This document shows, piece by piece, positions 37,047-48,143 of a stretch of 64,000 bases of DNA. The DNA lies in assembly GCF_024105665.1 (NCBI RefSeq), contig NZ_JAAAMK010000004.1, positions 231,487 through 295,486 of the forward strand, given 5' to 3'. Each line of letters opens with the position of its first letter. Position 1 is the stretch's first letter. The DNA comes from Aliihoeflea aestuarii (lineage in GTDB: Bacteria > Pseudomonadota > Alphaproteobacteria > Rhizobiales > Rhizobiaceae). Below the pieces are notes generated by a model, which saw only the letters and a program-made list of their open reading frames with translations, was not told the DNA's origin and ran no database searches. The translations under genes and the position numbers were made by a program.

Positions 37047-37736
37047 TCAGACGCCGAGATAGCGGTCCTGAATGTCGGCGGTAAGTTCGGACGGCGTGCC
37101 GCGCCAGACGGTCGCGCCCTTTTCGAGAACGATGCAGCGGTCGGCGGACGGCAGGAGTTCGGCCAGCGTCTTGTCGACGACGAGGATCGACTGGCCTTCG
37201 CCCTTGAGTTTGCGGATGACCGCCCAGATGTCGTGCCTGATGACCGGTGCAAGCCCTTCCGTCGCCTCATCGAGGATCAGAAGGTCGGGATCCGTCATCA
37301 GCGCGCGGCCGATTGCCAGCATCTGCTGTTCGCCGCCCGAAAGCGTGCGCGCCATCTGGTCGCGGCGCTCGGCAAGGCGCGGGAAAAGATCGTGAATCGC
37401 CTTCAGGCTCCAGCGACCCTTGCGCGCAGCGGCGAGAAGATTTTCCTCGACCGTCAGATTCGGGAAGCAGCGGCGGCCTTCCGGCACGAGGCCGAGCCCG
37501 AGACGGGCGATGCGGTGTGGCGAACGGCGCTCGATGGCATTGCCCTTGAAGCGAACCGACCCCGCCCGCGCGGGCGTCATGCCCATGACCGAGCGGATCG
37601 TGGTCGTCTTGCCCATGCCGTTGCGGCCCATCAGCGCCACGACCTCGCCTTCGGCGACGTCCAGTTCGACCCCGAACAGCGCCTGGCTCGCGCCATAGAA
37701 GGTTTCAAGGCCGGAGACTTCGAGCAGGCTCATCAT
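37047..37736 (-). CDS. livF: branched-chain-type ABC transporter ATPase (LivF-like)
   Basis: 229 residues. Walker A GRNGMGKTT, signature TLSGGEQQMLAIGRAL and Walker B LLILDEATEGLAP match LivF. It powers import with LivG, LivH and LivM. ATG 37736 overlaps the livG stop by four bases. Within this cluster the substrate is probably an aromatic compound, not leucine. Confidence 0.92.
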   Translation of the reverse strand: MMSLLEVSGLETFYGASQALFGVELDVAEGEVVALMGRNGMGKTTTIRSVMGMTPARAGSVRFKGNAIERRSPHRIARLGLGLVPEGRRCFPNLTVEENLLAAARKGRWSLKAIHDLFPRLAERRDQMARTLSGGEQQMLAIGRALMTDPDLLILDEATEGLAPVIRHDIWAVIRKLKGEGQSILVVDKTLAELLPSADRCIVLEKGATVWRGTPSELTADIQDRYLGV

Positions 37737-38479
37737 TCGTCTCCCAGATAGGCGCGGCGCACTTCCGGATCGGCGCGGACTTCGTCCACTGAACCGGAGG
37801 CGATGACGCGGCCGTAGACAAGCACGGAGATGCGGTCGGCGAGCGCGAAGACCGCATCCATGTCGTGTTCGACAAGTAGGATCGGCGCTTCTTCGCGCAG
37901 TTCCGATAGGAACCCGGTCAGCGCCTTGGAGCCTTCCGGCCCCATCCCCGCCATCGGCTCGTCGAGCAGGAACGCCTTGGAGCCGAGCGCGAGCGCGATG
38001 GCGATTTCGAGCTGACGACGCTCGCCATGCGACAGTTCCGCCGCGGGCACGCGCGCGCGATCCTGCAAGCCGACACGGGCAAGCGCCTCCATCGCCGGAT
38101 CGACCAGCGATCTGTCGCTCAGGACCGGCTTGAAGAAGCGGAAGCTCGATCCCTGCACCGACTGCACCGCCAGCATGACATTGCGCAGCGCGGAGAATTC
38201 CGGCGCCAGCGAGGACACCTGAAACGAGCGGCCGAGGCCGCGCCGCGCACGCTCGGCGACCTTGAGCCCGTCGATGCGCTCGCCCAGAAAGCTGATCTCG
38301 CCTGTATCGGGCCGCAGCGTCCCGGCGATCTGGTGAATCAGCGTCGACTTGCCCGCTCCGTTCGGACCGATCAGCGCGTGGATCTCGCCCGGATAAAGAT
38401 CGAGCGAGACGTTCTCGGTCGCCTTCAGAGCACCGAAGCTCTTGGAGACGCCTTTCAGCGACAGGACCGGCTCAGCCAT
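37733..38479 (-). CDS. livG: branched-chain-type ABC transporter ATPase (LivG-like)
   Basis: 248 residues. Walker A IGPNGAGKST, signature ELSHGERRQLEIAIAL (Ser-His-Gly variant common in LivG) and Walker B AFLLDEPMAGMGPE. It partners LivF. Its start overlaps the livM end by eight bases. Confidence 0.92.
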   Translation of the reverse strand: MAEPVLSLKGVSKSFGALKATENVSLDLYPGEIHALIGPNGAGKSTLIHQIAGTLRPDTGEISFLGERIDGLKVAERARRGLGRSFQVSSLAPEFSALRNVMLAVQSVQGSSFRFFKPVLSDRSLVDPAMEALARVGLQDRARVPAAELSHGERRQLEIAIALALGSKAFLLDEPMAGMGPEGSKALTGFLSELREEAPILLVEHDMDAVFALADRISVLVYGRVIASGSVDEVRADPEVRRAYLGDE

Positions 38480-39461
38480 GACGCACCTTTCCGGCCAGCG
38501 CGCCGACGATGCCGCCGCGCGCGAAGAGAACGACGGCGAGAAGGCCGAGCCCGAGGAAGAACTGCCAGCGATCCGTCATGCCGCCGAGCAGGAACTCGAC
38601 CATGACGAAGAGCATCGCGCCCGCCACCGGCCCATAAAGCCGCCCGACGCCGCCGAGCACGATCAGGACGATGAACTCGCCCGACATGTGCCACGACATC
38701 ATCGACGGGCTGACGAAGCGGTTGAGATCCGCATAGAGCGCACCGGCGAGCGCCGTGATCATGCCTGACAGTACGAAGGCCGCGAGCCGGATACGGAACG
38801 GTGCGATCCCGACCGAGGCGACGCGGACCTCATTCTGCCGCGATGCCTGCAATGCCGCGCCGAAGCGCGAATCGCGCAGGAACGCGAACAGGATCAGGAC
38901 CGCGATCAACACGCCGTAGCACAGCAGGAAGAAGGACAGCGGCACCATCGTGTTGATGCCGGGAAACTGGTTGCGCACCAGGATCGACAGCCCGTCCTCG
39001 CCGCCATAGGCGGGCCAGGAGATCGCGAAATAGTAGGTCATCTGCGCGAAGGCGAGCGTGATCATGATGAAATAGACGCCGGACGTGCGCAGCGATATCA
39101 GGCCGATGAGCAGCGCCAGCAACCCCGCGACGAGGATCGCGACCAGCCAGATGACCAGCATCGAATTGGTGCCGGCAAAGCTCACGATACCGAGATTGAG
39201 CGGTTGCATGTTGAAGGCGTGGCTGGCGAGGATGCCGGCCGCGTAGCCGCCGACACCGAAGAAGGCCGCATGGCCGAACGAGACGAGCCCGCCGAGGCCG
39301 AGAGCGAGGTTCAGCCCGACCGCGGCCAGCGCGAGGATCGCCATGCGCGTCGCCAGCGTGACGTAGAACGGCGAGCCCCATTGCAGCGCGGCGAACGGGA
39401 TTGCCAGTAGCAGAAGCGCGAGCGCGATGTTGACATATGTTTCGCGTGACATGCGCATCAT
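38472..39461 (-). CDS. livM: branched-chain-type ABC transporter permease (LivM-like)
   Basis: 329 residues with about 9-10 helices, including LNLALGLGGLVSFGHAAFFGVGGYAAG and LIGLISLRTSGVYFIMITLAFAQM, the LivM signature. The start is ATG 39461 or 39458, both overlapping the livH stop. The larger same-strand frame to 39905 is an artefact over livH. Confidence 0.9.
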   Translation of the reverse strand: MMRMSRETYVNIALALLLLAIPFAALQWGSPFYVTLATRMAILALAAVGLNLALGLGGLVSFGHAAFFGVGGYAAGILASHAFNMQPLNLGIVSFAGTNSMLVIWLVAILVAGLLALLIGLISLRTSGVYFIMITLAFAQMTYYFAISWPAYGGEDGLSILVRNQFPGINTMVPLSFFLLCYGVLIAVLILFAFLRDSRFGAALQASRQNEVRVASVGIAPFRIRLAAFVLSGMITALAGALYADLNRFVSPSMMSWHMSGEFIVLIVLGGVGRLYGPVAGAMLFVMVEFLLGGMTDRWQFFLGLGLLAVVLFARGGIVGALAGKVRHG

Positions 39462-40378
39462 CTCGCCCCCGCGAAGAGGCCCTGCGGGCGCACCGCCAGA
39501 ATAATGGCCATGACGATATAGATCAGCATCGACGCGACAGCCGCGCCGGCGGTCGCGGCCTGCGAGGTGCCCATGAACAGTGCGAATATCTGCGGCACGA
39601 GGAAACGGCCCATCGTGTCGATCAGCCCGACGAGGATCGCGCCGACGAGCGCGCCCTTGATCGAGCCGATGCCGCCGATGACGATGACGACGAAGGCGAG
39701 GATCAGCACCGGTTCGCCCATGCCGACCTGCACCGATTGCAGCGCGCCGACCATGGCACCGGCAAAGCCCGCCAGGGCCGCGCCGAGCGCAAAGACGATG
39801 GTGTAGAGCGTGCGGATATCGACGCCGAGCGCGCCGATCATTTCGCGGTCGGACTCGCCTGCGCGGATCCGCATGCCGAGCCGCGTCTTGGAGATCAGGA
39901 GCCACAGGCCGATTGCAACCGCAATACCGACGCCGATGATGGCGAGCCGGTAGAGCTGATAGCGCGAACCGCCCGACAGAACGACGAAGCCGGCAAGTTC
40001 GGGCGGCACGTTCAGATAAAGCGGCACCGAGCCGAACAGATAGCGCGTGCCTTCCGAAAAGATGAGGATCAGCGCGAAGGTCGCGAGCACCTGGTCGAGG
40101 TGGTCGCGTTTATAGAGCCGCCTTATGACGAGGATCTCGACCAGCGCGCCCATGGCGGCGGCCGCTGCAAGGCTCGCGGCCAGCCCGATCCAGAAAGACC
40201 CGGTCTGCGCCGAAACCCATGCGCAGGCGAACGCGCCGACCATGTAGAGCGAGCCGTGGGCGAGGTTGATCAACCCCATGACGCCGAAGATCAGCGTCAG
40301 CCCGGCCGCCATGAGAAACAGCATGACGCCGAGTTGCAGCCCGTTCAAAAGCTGTTCGATTAAAAGTGCGCTGGACAC
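39458..40378 (-). CDS. livH: branched-chain-type ABC transporter permease (LivH-like)
   Basis: 306 residues, 8-9 helices. GLTLIFGVMGLINLAHGSLYMVGAFACAW and RAGESDREMIGALGVDI are LivH hallmarks. It follows the binding-protein gene after a 99-base gap that contains a family-B repeat hairpin. Confidence 0.92.
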   Translation of the reverse strand: MSSALLIEQLLNGLQLGVMLFLMAAGLTLIFGVMGLINLAHGSLYMVGAFACAWVSAQTGSFWIGLAASLAAAAAMGALVEILVIRRLYKRDHLDQVLATFALILIFSEGTRYLFGSVPLYLNVPPELAGFVVLSGGSRYQLYRLAIIGVGIAVAIGLWLLISKTRLGMRIRAGESDREMIGALGVDIRTLYTIVFALGAALAGFAGAMVGALQSVQVGMGEPVLILAFVVIVIGGIGSIKGALVGAILVGLIDTMGRFLVPQIFALFMGTSQAATAGAAVASMLIYIVMAIILAVRPQGLFAGAR

Positions 40379-40425
40379 AAGCCGATCTCGTTTGGCTGGA
40401 AATTCTGCGAGGGCGTGCCGCCACG

Positions 40426-40455
40426 CCCCCCTCTGGCCGGCAGACCAGAAGGGGG
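40426..40455. repeat. short family-B palindrome in the livK-livH gap
   Basis: CCCCCCTCTGGCC-ggcag-ACCAGAAGGGGG, an imperfect version of the hairpin at 19738-19767. It lies between two genes of one operon, so it may modulate the ratio of binding protein to permease message. Confidence 0.75.
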
Positions 40456-40477
40456 CGCAGCGGCACGACTTTCGTCA

Positions 40478-41614
40478 TTACTGCGTGCACTGCTCCGCAT
40501 AGGCGTCGCCGTGGTCGTCGAACACCTTTTCCAGCGTGGCGTTCGTCAGGACGCCGTCCTTGTCGACCACTTCCATCATGTAGATGTCCTGGATCGGGTG
40601 GCGGTTGGTGTTGAAGGAAAAGTCGCCGCGCGGGGATTCGATGTCGGCTTCCATCAGCGCGGCGGCGAACGCTTCCTGATCCTTCACGTCGGCCTTGGCG
40701 GCTGCCGAAAGAATAAGTTGTGCCGCATCATAAGCCTGAACGGCATAGATCGACGGCAGGCGGCCGTATTCTTCCTCGAACGCGGCCGTGAACGCCTTCG
40801 ACGCCTCATTGTCGAAGTCGGGCGCCCACTGGCCCGAATTCTTGACGCCGAGCGCGGCTTCACCGATGGCCGGCAGCACGTCCTGAGAGAAGGAGAAGCC
40901 GGGGCCGGTGACCGGAATGTCGACGCCCGACTGCGCATATTGCTTCATGAAGGCGATGCCCATGCCGCCGGGCAGGAACATGAAGACGGCGTCCGCGCCC
41001 GAGTCGCGGATTTGCGCGATCTCGGCCGCATAGTCGGTCTGGCCGACCTGCGTATAGACCTCGTTGGTGACCTCGCCCTCGAAATAGCGTTTGAAGCCGG
41101 TGAGCGAATCCTGGCCGGCCGGATAGTTGGGCGCCATGATGAACATCTTCTCATAGGTGCCGTTGGCGTATTCGCCGGCCGCCTCGTGGAGATTGTCGTT
41201 CTGGTAGGCGGCGTTGAAATAGAGCGGGTGGCAGTTCGCACCCGCGAGCGCTGCCGGAGCCGCATTGGTCGACACGTAGAACTTGCCCTGCGCAGTCGCG
41301 GACGGCACGACGGCCATGGCAAGGTTCGACCACACAATGCCGGTCAGGATGTCGACCTGATCCGACTGGATCATCTTGTCGGCGATCTGCACGGCAAGTT
41401 CCGGCCGCTGGCCGTCGTCTTCCGTGACGACCTCGATCTCATCGTTCCCGGCCTGCTTGATCGCCAGCATGAAGCCGTCGCGCGTGTCGATGCCGAGACC
41501 GGCGCCACCGCCCGACAGGGTGGTGATCATGCCGATCTTGATCGGCTCTGCCATGGCCAGATCGGAGACCGACAGCGCAAGTCCGATAACGCCCATTTTC
41601 ACTATGCTTTTCAT
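40478..41614 (-). CDS. ABC transporter substrate-binding protein (LivK-like)
   Basis: 378 residues from ATG 41614, nine bases after GGAG; an ATG at 41629 is less likely. The signal peptide ends near LAMA-EPIKIG. It is a type I periplasmic binding fold (GMITTLSGGGAGLGIDTRDGF, DILTGIVWSNLAM, FLPGGMGIAFMKQYA). It delivers ligand to LivHMGF. Related binding proteins recognise aromatic acids as well as amino acids; next to kynA, tryptophan, kynurenine or anthranilate is the likely ligand, by inference. Confidence 0.9.
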   Translation of the reverse strand: MKSIVKMGVIGLALSVSDLAMAEPIKIGMITTLSGGGAGLGIDTRDGFMLAIKQAGNDEIEVVTEDDGQRPELAVQIADKMIQSDQVDILTGIVWSNLAMAVVPSATAQGKFYVSTNAAPAALAGANCHPLYFNAAYQNDNLHEAAGEYANGTYEKMFIMAPNYPAGQDSLTGFKRYFEGEVTNEVYTQVGQTDYAAEIAQIRDSGADAVFMFLPGGMGIAFMKQYAQSGVDIPVTGPGFSFSQDVLPAIGEAALGVKNSGQWAPDFDNEASKAFTAAFEEEYGRLPSIYAVQAYDAAQLILSAAAKADVKDQEAFAAALMEADIESPRGDFSFNTNRHPIQDIYMMEVVDKDGVLTNATLEKVFDDHGDAYAEQCTQ

Positions 41615-41686
41615 TTCCAGCACTCCCATTGTTGTTCAATCAGTTCCCACTTGTCAGCGGGTTTTCCATCCCGTCCGACAGTATTT

Positions 41687-42520
41687 CTAAAGCTCGGTCC
41701 TAACCTTCCACAGTTCCGGGAAAAGTTCGACCTCCAGCATGCGCCGCAGATAGGAAACGCCTGCCGTTCCGCCGGTGCCGCGCTTCAGCCCGATAATACG
41801 CTCGACCGTCGTGACATGGTTGAAGCGCCAGCGGCGGAAGTAATCCTCGAAATCGACCAGCTTTTCGGCAAGCTCGTAGAGCATCCACCAGCGTTCCGGG
41901 TCGCGATAGACGATTTTCCATGCTTCCATGACGGCATCGCTCGTCACGCGCTGGTTCCGCCAGTCCGTCCGCGAATCCTCGCCGCCGACATCGAAGCCGT
42001 TGCGCGCGAGCAGCCGGATCGCCTCGTCGTAAAGGCTCGGTCTGTCGAGAATGTCTTCAAGCGGCCCGCTGCGCACGCCCGCATGTTCGTGCGGCTTCAG
42101 CATCGCCAGATTGCGGTTGCCCGCCAGATATTCGATCGCACGATACTGCCAGGACTGAAAGCCCGACGACTGGCCGAGATCGTCGCGAAAGCGCGTATAT
42201 TCCGAGGGCGTCATGGTGCGCAGCACGTCCCAAGCGCTGTTCAACTGTTCGAAGATGCGCGCGACGCGCGTCAGCATCTTGAAAGCCGGCTGAAGATCGT
42301 CGCGCGAAATGGCATCCATCGCCGAGCGTATCTCGTGCACGGCAAGCTTCATCCAAAGCTCCGACGTCTGGTGCTGGATGATGAACAGCAACTCATCCGG
42401 GGATTTCGACAGAGGCGTCTGCGCATCGAGGATCGTATCAAGTCGCAGATAGTCCGAATAGGACATGCGCTTGGAAAAATCCATTTCCGCGCCCTCGGGA
42501 ATGTCGTGCGACGCGCTCAT
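41687..42520 (-). CDS. kynA: tryptophan 2,3-dioxygenase
   Basis: 277 residues. The TDO family is evident from [38 protein letters not shown] (distal His and substrate contacts), [40 protein letters not shown] with the proximal haem His. It opens the indole ring to N-formylkynurenine. ATG 42520 overlaps the kynU stop by four bases, so both are translated together. Confidence 0.95.
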   Translation of the reverse strand: MSASHDIPEGAEMDFSKRMSYSDYLRLDTILDAQTPLSKSPDELLFIIQHQTSELWMKLAVHEIRSAMDAISRDDLQPAFKMLTRVARIFEQLNSAWDVLRTMTPSEYTRFRDDLGQSSGFQSWQYRAIEYLAGNRNLAMLKPHEHAGVRSGPLEDILDRPSLYDEAIRLLARNGFDVGGEDSRTDWRNQRVTSDAVMEAWKIVYRDPERWWMLYELAEKLVDFEDYFRRWRFNHVTTVERIIGLKRGTGGTAGVSYLRRMLEVELFPELWKVRTEL

Positions 42521-43713
42521 GTGACCTTGCTCCGCGCCTTGAACTCAGGCGCATCCCAGAGCCGGTTTGCCATGATGTCCTCGAGGATTTCGGCGGCCTT
42601 CGTCACGTCGTCCAGCGACAAATAGAGCGGCGTGAAGCCGAAGCGCATGATGTCGGGCGCGCGGAAATCGCCGATCACGCCCTTGGCGATCAGCGCCTGG
42701 ATGGCGGCATAACCCTCGGCAAAGCGGAACGAGACCTGACTGCCGCGCATCATCGGATCGCCCGGGCTGGCCAGTTCGAGGTCCGGGCAGCGCCGCTCCA
42801 CCTCGGCGATGAAATGTTCCGACAACTCGATCGAGCGCGCCCGCACCTGGTCCATCGTCACGTCGTCCCACGCGTCGAGCGCGGCGTCGAGCGCCGTCAG
42901 CGCGAGGATCGGCGGCGTGCCGACACGCATGCGTTCCACACCCTTGCCCGGACGATAGTCGAGATCGAAGGCGAACGGCGCTTCGTGGCCGATCCAGCCG
43001 GACAGGGCTGGCCGGACCTTTTCCGCCAGACGCGGCGCGACATAGATGAAAGCCGGCGCGCCGGGGCCGCCGTTCAGGTACTTGTAGGTGCAGCCGACGG
43101 CGAAATCGGCGTCCGCGCCAGTGAGGTCGACGGGGATCGCGCCCGCCGAATGCGCCAGATCCCAGATCGCGAGCGCGCCGGCAGCATGCGCCTTTTGCGT
43201 CAGGCGCTTCATATCGTGCAGGCGTCCGGTGCGATAATCGACCTCGGTGATCATCAGCGTGGCGACGCTCTCGTCGATATTCGCTTCGACCTCTTCGGGC
43301 GCGACGATCTTCAATTCGTGGCCTTTGCCGAGCGAAGCGAGCAGCCCTTGCGCCATGTAGAGGTCGGTCGGGAAATTGCCGTTGTCGGACAGGACCACCT
43401 TGCGGGTCGGATTGAGGTCGAGCGCAGACGCCAGCGCCTGATAGACCTTGATCGACAGCGTGTCGCCCATGGTGACGGACCCCGCCGGCGCACCGATCAG
43501 CCGGCCGATCCGGTCGCCGACGTGAGCCGGCATGTCCATCCATCCGGCCTTGTTCCAGGCGGTGATCAGCATCTCGCCCCATTCGGCGTCGATGGTCTTT
43601 TGCACCCGCGCGCCAACCGCCTTCGGCATCACGCCGAGCGAATTGCCGTCGAGATAGACCACACCGTCGGGAATGCGGAACAGATCGCGCGTGCGGGCGA
43701 AGAGATCGGTCAT
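42517..43713 (-). CDS. kynU: kynureninase
   Basis: 398 residues, PLP fold type [15 protein letters not shown] at the start, [14 protein letters not shown] and the Schiff-base lysine in [19 protein letters not shown] are the kynureninase signature. It cleaves kynurenine to anthranilate and alanine. Coupled to kynA (downstream) and to the CoA ligase (upstream) by four-base overlaps at both ends, tying tryptophan cleavage to anthranilate activation. Confidence 0.95.
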   Translation of the reverse strand: MTDLFARTRDLFRIPDGVVYLDGNSLGVMPKAVGARVQKTIDAEWGEMLITAWNKAGWMDMPAHVGDRIGRLIGAPAGSVTMGDTLSIKVYQALASALDLNPTRKVVLSDNGNFPTDLYMAQGLLASLGKGHELKIVAPEEVEANIDESVATLMITEVDYRTGRLHDMKRLTQKAHAAGALAIWDLAHSAGAIPVDLTGADADFAVGCTYKYLNGGPGAPAFIYVAPRLAEKVRPALSGWIGHEAPFAFDLDYRPGKGVERMRVGTPPILALTALDAALDAWDDVTMDQVRARSIELSEHFIAEVERRCPDLELASPGDPMMRGSQVSFRFAEGYAAIQALIAKGVIGDFRAPDIMRFGFTPLYLSLDDVTKAAEILEDIMANRLWDAPEFKARSKVT

Positions 43714-45332
43714 CTTTGTTCCTTGAGCCGGAAGCGCTGGATCTTGCCGCTTTCCGTCTTCGGCAGCGCCTTGGTGAACTTCACCGAGCGCGGATATTTA
43801 TACGGCGCGATCGCCGCCTTCACATGGTCCTGCAATCGCTTGATCATCAGCTCGTCGCCATCCTTGCCCTCGACCAGCACGACATGCGCCTCGACGATCT
43901 CGCCGCGCCCGTCATCCGACATGCCGATCACCGCGCATTCGAGCACGTCGTCATGCGACAGCAGTGCCGCCTCGACCTCCGGTCCCGCGATGTTGTAGCC
44001 GGCCGAGACGATCATGTCGTCGGAGCGAGCGGCAAAGTGAAAGCGGCCGTCCTCGTCCTGCCAGAAGGAATCGCCGGTCAGATTCCAGCCGTCCCTGACA
44101 TATTCCTTCTGTCGTTCGTCGGCCATGTAACGGCAGCCGACCGGGCCGCGAACGGCCAACCGCCCGATTTCGCCGCGCGGCACCTCGTTCATGTCCTCGT
44201 CGACAATCTTCGCCTCGTAGCCGGCAAGCGGCCGGCCGGTCGTGGCGGGATGCGTGTCGCCGAAATGGTTGGAAATGAAGATATGCAGCATCTCGGTTGC
44301 GCCGATGCCGTCGAGGATCGGCTTGCGGGTCTTCTTCACCCACTCGTCGAACACGGGACCGGGGAGGGTTTCGCCGGCCGAAACGGCGACCCGCAGCGAC
44401 GACAAATCGGCACCCTCGTCCATCGCTTTCATCATCGCGCGGTAAGCGGTCGGCGCGGTGAAGGTGATCGTGCCTTTATATTTCTGGATAATCTCGACCA
44501 TGTTGGGCGGCGTCGCGCTTTCCAGAAGCGCGGCCGACGCGCCGAAACGCAGCGGAAAGACCGCCAGCCCACCGAGCCCGAAGGTGAAGGCGAGCGGCGG
44601 CGAGCCGACGAACACGTCGTCCGGCTGCACGTCCAGAACTTCCTTCGCATAAGCGTCCGCGATGATGAGAATGTCGCGGTGGAAATGCATCGTCGCCTTG
44701 GGAACCCCTGTCGTGCCCGAGGTAAAGCCGAGCAGCGCCACGTCGTCGCGTCCCGTCTTCACCGCGTCGAAGGTCACGGATTTGTCGAGCGCGATCCGGT
44801 CGAGCTCGGCGTCGTGATTGGCCGTGCCGTCGAAGCCGACGACTTGGCTGAGGAAGTCGCTCGTCTTCGCGCAGGCGACCATTTCGTCCATCAGCCGCGT
44901 GTCGCACAGCGCCAGCGTTACCTCCGCCTTGTCGACGATCTTCGTCAACTCGCCCGCGCGCAGCATCGGCATGGTGTTGACGACCACTGCGCCCGCTTTC
45001 GTCGCCGCCAGCCAGCAGGCGACCATGGCCGGGTTGTTCGCCGAACGGATCAGCACGCGGTTGCCCGGCTTGACGCCATAATCCTCGACCAGCGCGTGGG
45101 CGAGCCGGTTGGTCCAGTCGGACAGTTCCTTGTAGGTGCGCCGGCGTCCGTTGCCGATCAATGCGGTGCGGTCGCCAAAGCCTTTATCGACCATGCGGTC
45201 TGTGAGTTCGACGGCGGCGTTGAGGTAATCGGGATACTGGAACGCCCCGAGATCGATCTGCGGCCACTGGTCGAACGGCGGAAGATTGTCGCGCGTGAAA
45301 CTGTCGGTGTGGGCGGAAGGGCCGAGCGTCAT
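43710..45332 (-). CDS. 2-aminobenzoate (anthranilate)-CoA ligase, benzoate-CoA ligase family
   Basis: 540 residues from ATG 45332. The adenylate-forming P-loop is LLGFTSGTTGVPKATMHFH, with GIGATEML (A5), YMADERQKEYVRDGWNLTGD (A7/A8) and the catalytic lysine in LPKTESGKIQRFR. The group is that of benzoate/2-aminobenzoate-CoA ligases. Next to kynU and a 2-aminobenzoyl-CoA monooxygenase/reductase, anthranilate is the probable substrate. The upstream in-frame extension reads into a repeat. Confidence 0.88.
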   Translation of the reverse strand: MTLGPSAHTDSFTRDNLPPFDQWPQIDLGAFQYPDYLNAAVELTDRMVDKGFGDRTALIGNGRRRTYKELSDWTNRLAHALVEDYGVKPGNRVLIRSANNPAMVACWLAATKAGAVVVNTMPMLRAGELTKIVDKAEVTLALCDTRLMDEMVACAKTSDFLSQVVGFDGTANHDAELDRIALDKSVTFDAVKTGRDDVALLGFTSGTTGVPKATMHFHRDILIIADAYAKEVLDVQPDDVFVGSPPLAFTFGLGGLAVFPLRFGASAALLESATPPNMVEIIQKYKGTITFTAPTAYRAMMKAMDEGADLSSLRVAVSAGETLPGPVFDEWVKKTRKPILDGIGATEMLHIFISNHFGDTHPATTGRPLAGYEAKIVDEDMNEVPRGEIGRLAVRGPVGCRYMADERQKEYVRDGWNLTGDSFWQDEDGRFHFAARSDDMIVSAGYNIAGPEVEAALLSHDDVLECAVIGMSDDGRGEIVEAHVVLVEGKDGDELMIKRLQDHVKAAIAPYKYPRSVKFTKALPKTESGKIQRFRLKEQR

Positions 45333-45370
45333 GATGCACGCCCTCTTTTCGATGACGGCGCTCCGTCGCG

Positions 45371-45482
45371 CCCCCCTCTGGCCTGCCGGCCATCTCCCCC
45401 GCATGGGGGGAGATCACGCGGTGTCGGCGACGAGACTAATCTCCCCACTCGCGGGGGAGATGGCCGGCAGGCCAGAGGGGGG
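45371..45482. repeat. 112-bp family-B element with perfect 30-bp inverted ends
   Basis: The left end 45371-45400 begins CCCCCCTCTGGCCTGCCGGC and the right end 45453-45482 is its exact reverse complement over 30 bases. About 52 bases lie between, including a nested CCCCC/GGGGG hairpin. It occupies the gap between the acyl-CoA dehydrogenase and ligase genes. Confidence 0.92.
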
Positions 45483-45523
45483 CAACGTAGAGCACCAAAC
45501 CTTCCAGCAGACATATCCATCAT

Positions 45524-46669
<1,146 letters not shown>

Positions 46670-46694
46670 GGGCGCCCACCTTTACGGTCCAAAC

Positions 46695-46839
46695 CACCCC
46701 CACTCCGGCCCGTTGGGCCACCTCTCCCCCTGCCCGGGGGAGAAGAACCGCTGCCGCGATAGCATCGCTTCTCCAGCCTGGGTTCCTCTCCCCCGGACAG
46801 GGGGAGAGGTGGCGCGCGCAGCGCGACGGAGTGGGGGTG
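46695..46839. repeat. 145-bp family-C element with perfect 13-bp inverted ends
   Basis: Ends CACCCCCACTCCG (46695-46707) and CGGAGTGGGGGTG (46827-46839), with inner CCTCTCCCCCTG / CAGGGGGAGAGG blocks forming nested hairpins. No coding capacity. It lies between the enoyl-CoA hydratase stop and the acyl-CoA dehydrogenase start. Confidence 0.9.
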
Positions 46840-46857
46840 CTTCGTGCGCTGCTCACG

Positions 46858-47670
46858 TCAATCCCCCTCGAAAACCGGGCGCTGCTTCGCCACGAACGCA
46901 TGATAAGCCCGTGCGAAATCCTGCGTCTGCATGCAGATCGCCTGCGCCTGAGCTTCCGACTCGATCGCCTGTTCCAGCCCCATCGACCATTCCTGGTTGA
47001 GCTGTGTCTTGGTGATGCCATGCGCGAAGGTCGGGCCGGATGCGATCTGTTGCGCGATCTTCATCGCCTCGACCTCCAACGCGTTGGCAGCGACCAGCCG
47101 GTTGTAATAGCCCCAGCGTTCGCCCTCCTCGGCGCTCATCGAGCGGCCGGTGTAGAGAAGTTCGGCGGCGCGGCCCTGCCCGATCAGGCGCGGCAGCATT
47201 GCGCATGCGCCCATGTCGCAGCCGGCAAGCCCGACGCGGGTGAACAGGAACGCCGTCTTCGCCTCAGGGGTCGCAAGACGGATGTCCGAAGCCATTGTGA
47301 TGATCGCGCCCGCACCGACCGCAACGCCATCGACTGCCGAGATGATCGGCTTGCCGCAATTCAGCATCGCCTTGACGAAATCGCCCGTCATGCGCGTGAA
47401 GGCGAGCAAGCCCTTCATGTCCATGTCGACCAGCGGGCCGATGATGTCGTGCACGTCCCCGCCGGAGCAGAAATTTCCGCCATTGGGCAGGAACACGACC
47501 ACGTCGACATCGTCGGCATAGACGAGATCGCGGAACGTATCGCGCAGCTCGGCATAGGAGTCGAACGTAAGCGGATTCTTACGTTCAGGGCGGTCGAGCT
47601 GGATGGTCGCGACATTGCTTTCCATGCGCCACAGGAAATGTTTCGGCTTGAGCCCGGCCATCTTGGTCAA
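46858..47670 (-). CDS. enoyl-CoA hydratase/isomerase family protein
   Basis: 270 residues of the crotonase fold. The oxyanion-hole segments [14 protein letters not shown] and [20 protein letters not shown] are intact, and [12 protein letters not shown] replaces the usual P-E-x-G-L-x-P stretch, as in ring-acting members. The TTG at 47670 has GGAGGA seven bases upstream and overlaps the MarR stop by four bases, so it is preferred to ATG 47661. It probably hydrates or opens the alicyclic ring in the 2-aminobenzoyl-CoA pathway. Confidence 0.85.
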   Translation of the reverse strand: MTKMAGLKPKHFLWRMESNVATIQLDRPERKNPLTFDSYAELRDTFRDLVYADDVDVVVFLPNGGNFCSGGDVHDIIGPLVDMDMKGLLAFTRMTGDFVKAMLNCGKPIISAVDGVAVGAGAIITMASDIRLATPEAKTAFLFTRVGLAGCDMGACAMLPRLIGQGRAAELLYTGRSMSAEEGERWGYYNRLVAANALEVEAMKIAQQIASGPTFAHGITKTQLNQEWSMGLEQAIESEAQAQAICMQTQDFARAYHAFVAKQRPVFEGD

Positions 47671-48143
47671 TGCGCTTCCTCCCAATTGCTGCGGAACGCC
47701 TTGAGCGTCGCCGACAGGCGCACGGCGTCACCATCGGCCACGTCGCCCAGAAATTCCTCGATCCAGTTTTCGTGCGCCGCCGCCATCTCGGTGAAGCGCG
47801 TTTCGCCGATCGGCGTCAGCTTCACGATGAAGGCGCGCCGGTCCCCCTCCCGCGCAGCGCGCGAAACGAACCCGTCCTTGACGAGCCGCTCCACGATGCC
47901 CGTCACGTTCCCGTTCGAGACGAGCAGGAACCGCGACAGGTCGCTCATCGCCATACCGTCCGGCTGGCGATAGAGCGCCGCCATCACGTCGAAACGCGGC
48001 AGGGTCGTCTCGTAGTCGCGCTTCAGCCGCTCGCGCAGTTCATTCTCGATGAGACGCGAGGCGCGCAGAAGCCTGATCCAAAGCCGCAACCGCTCTTTGG
48101 CCACAGCTGAGCGCTCCACTGTGTCGAGCGGCGCGCTCACCAT
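47667..48143 (-). CDS. MarR-family transcriptional regulator
   Basis: 158 residues. The winged helix is [21 protein letters not shown], the recognition helix [19 protein letters not shown] and the wing [17 protein letters not shown]. MarR regulators in such clusters usually bind an aryl-CoA or aromatic ligand and release repression. Embedded between the SDR (7-base overlap) and hydratase (4-base overlap) genes. The best operator candidate is at 51411-51440. Confidence 0.9.
   Translation of the reverse strand: MVSAPLDTVERSAVAKERLRLWIRLLRASRLIENELRERLKRDYETTLPRFDVMAALYRQPDGMAMSDLSRFLLVSNGNVTGIVERLVKDGFVSRAAREGDRRAFIVKLTPIGETRFTEMAAAHENWIEEFLGDVADGDAVRLSATLKAFRSNWEEAH

Noticed and set aside
36354..37751. 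465-codon plus-strand open frame opposite ridA and livF
   Set aside because: Starts inside a family-A repeat and is antisense to two recognised genes.
38472..39905. 477-codon reading of livM
   Set aside because: The extra N-terminal part overlaps livH in another frame. Family members start at the ATG near 39461.
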